From Phocaeicola_A sp964444735 (GTDB lineage Bacteria; Bacteroidota; Bacteroidia; Bacteroidales; Bacteroidaceae), in assembly GCA_964444735.1 (NCBI GenBank), contig CAYUIJ010000101.1, positions 1 through 6,213 on the forward strand: a DNA stretch of 6,213 nucleotides, read 5' to 3'. How positions within the stretch are numbered: position 1 is the stretch's first letter; every line of letters begins with the position of its first letter. The notes below the pieces were generated by a model that was not told where the DNA came from, ran no database searches, and was given only the letters and a program-made list of their open reading frames with translations. Positions 6,194 through 6,213 of this stretch are shown here, piece by piece. The position numbers and the translations under genes were made by a program.

Positions 6194-6213
6194 ATGGAAA
6201 GGTATGTCCGTTT
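6194..6213 (+). CDS. Possible start of the next gene (partial, 3' end outside window)
   Basis: ATG 6194 opens a frame reading MERYVR before the window ends. It lies about 20-25 bases downstream of the inferred transcription start, a plausible leader length. A purine stretch AAGAGG (6186-6191) is close upstream, but nearer than ideal for a Shine-Dalgarno. A second ATG at 6204 in another frame is equally possible. Six codons are too few to name a product. Confidence 0.3.

Overview
The window looks like the 3' part of a capsular or exopolysaccharide (O-antigen-like) biosynthesis locus from a member of the Bacteroidales (Bacteroides, Phocaeicola, Parabacteroides or Prevotella type). The lineage call is an inference. 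It rests on the style of the glycosyltransferases, the mostly weak or absent Shine-Dalgarno sequences, and a near-perfect Bacteroides-type promoter (TAnnTTTG at the -7 region) at the right end. All convincing genes lie on the + strand.

Layout: 1-50 is an unbroken run of 50 C, almost certainly a sequencing or assembly artefact at a contig end. 51-566 is a hexapeptide-repeat acyltransferase missing its 5' end. 627-1946 is a multi-spanning Wzy-type polymerase. 1943-2752 is a WcaA-like family 2 glycosyltransferase that starts inside the wzy stop codon (ATGA overlap). 2808-3563 is a DXD-containing GT32-type glycosyltransferase with the only clear Shine-Dalgarno of the set. 3665-4603 is a second GT2 with a DDD motif. 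A spacer of about 310 bp (4604-4914) holds a strong stem-loop and a possible intergenic repeat that could be read as a small minus-strand ORF. 4915/4927-6054 is a GT4 glycosyltransferase. 6055-6213 holds a terminator-like hairpin, then a Bacteroides-type promoter and possibly the first codons of another gene, so the polysaccharide unit probably ends after the GT4 gene.

How the genes fit together (inference from family knowledge): four cytoplasmic glycosyltransferases would add sugars one after another to an undecaprenyl-diphosphate-linked primer. The acyltransferase would decorate a sugar. After flipping by a Wzx not present here, Wzy would polymerise the repeat unit on the periplasmic side. 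The initiating sugar-phosphate transferase, flippase, chain-length and export genes and nucleotide-sugar genes are not in the window and would be expected upstream.

I found no clearly new biological system. The points most worth a second look are the odd spacer 4604-4914, the open reading frame that continues past the amber stop of the first GT2 gene, and the promoter and terminator pair at the right end.
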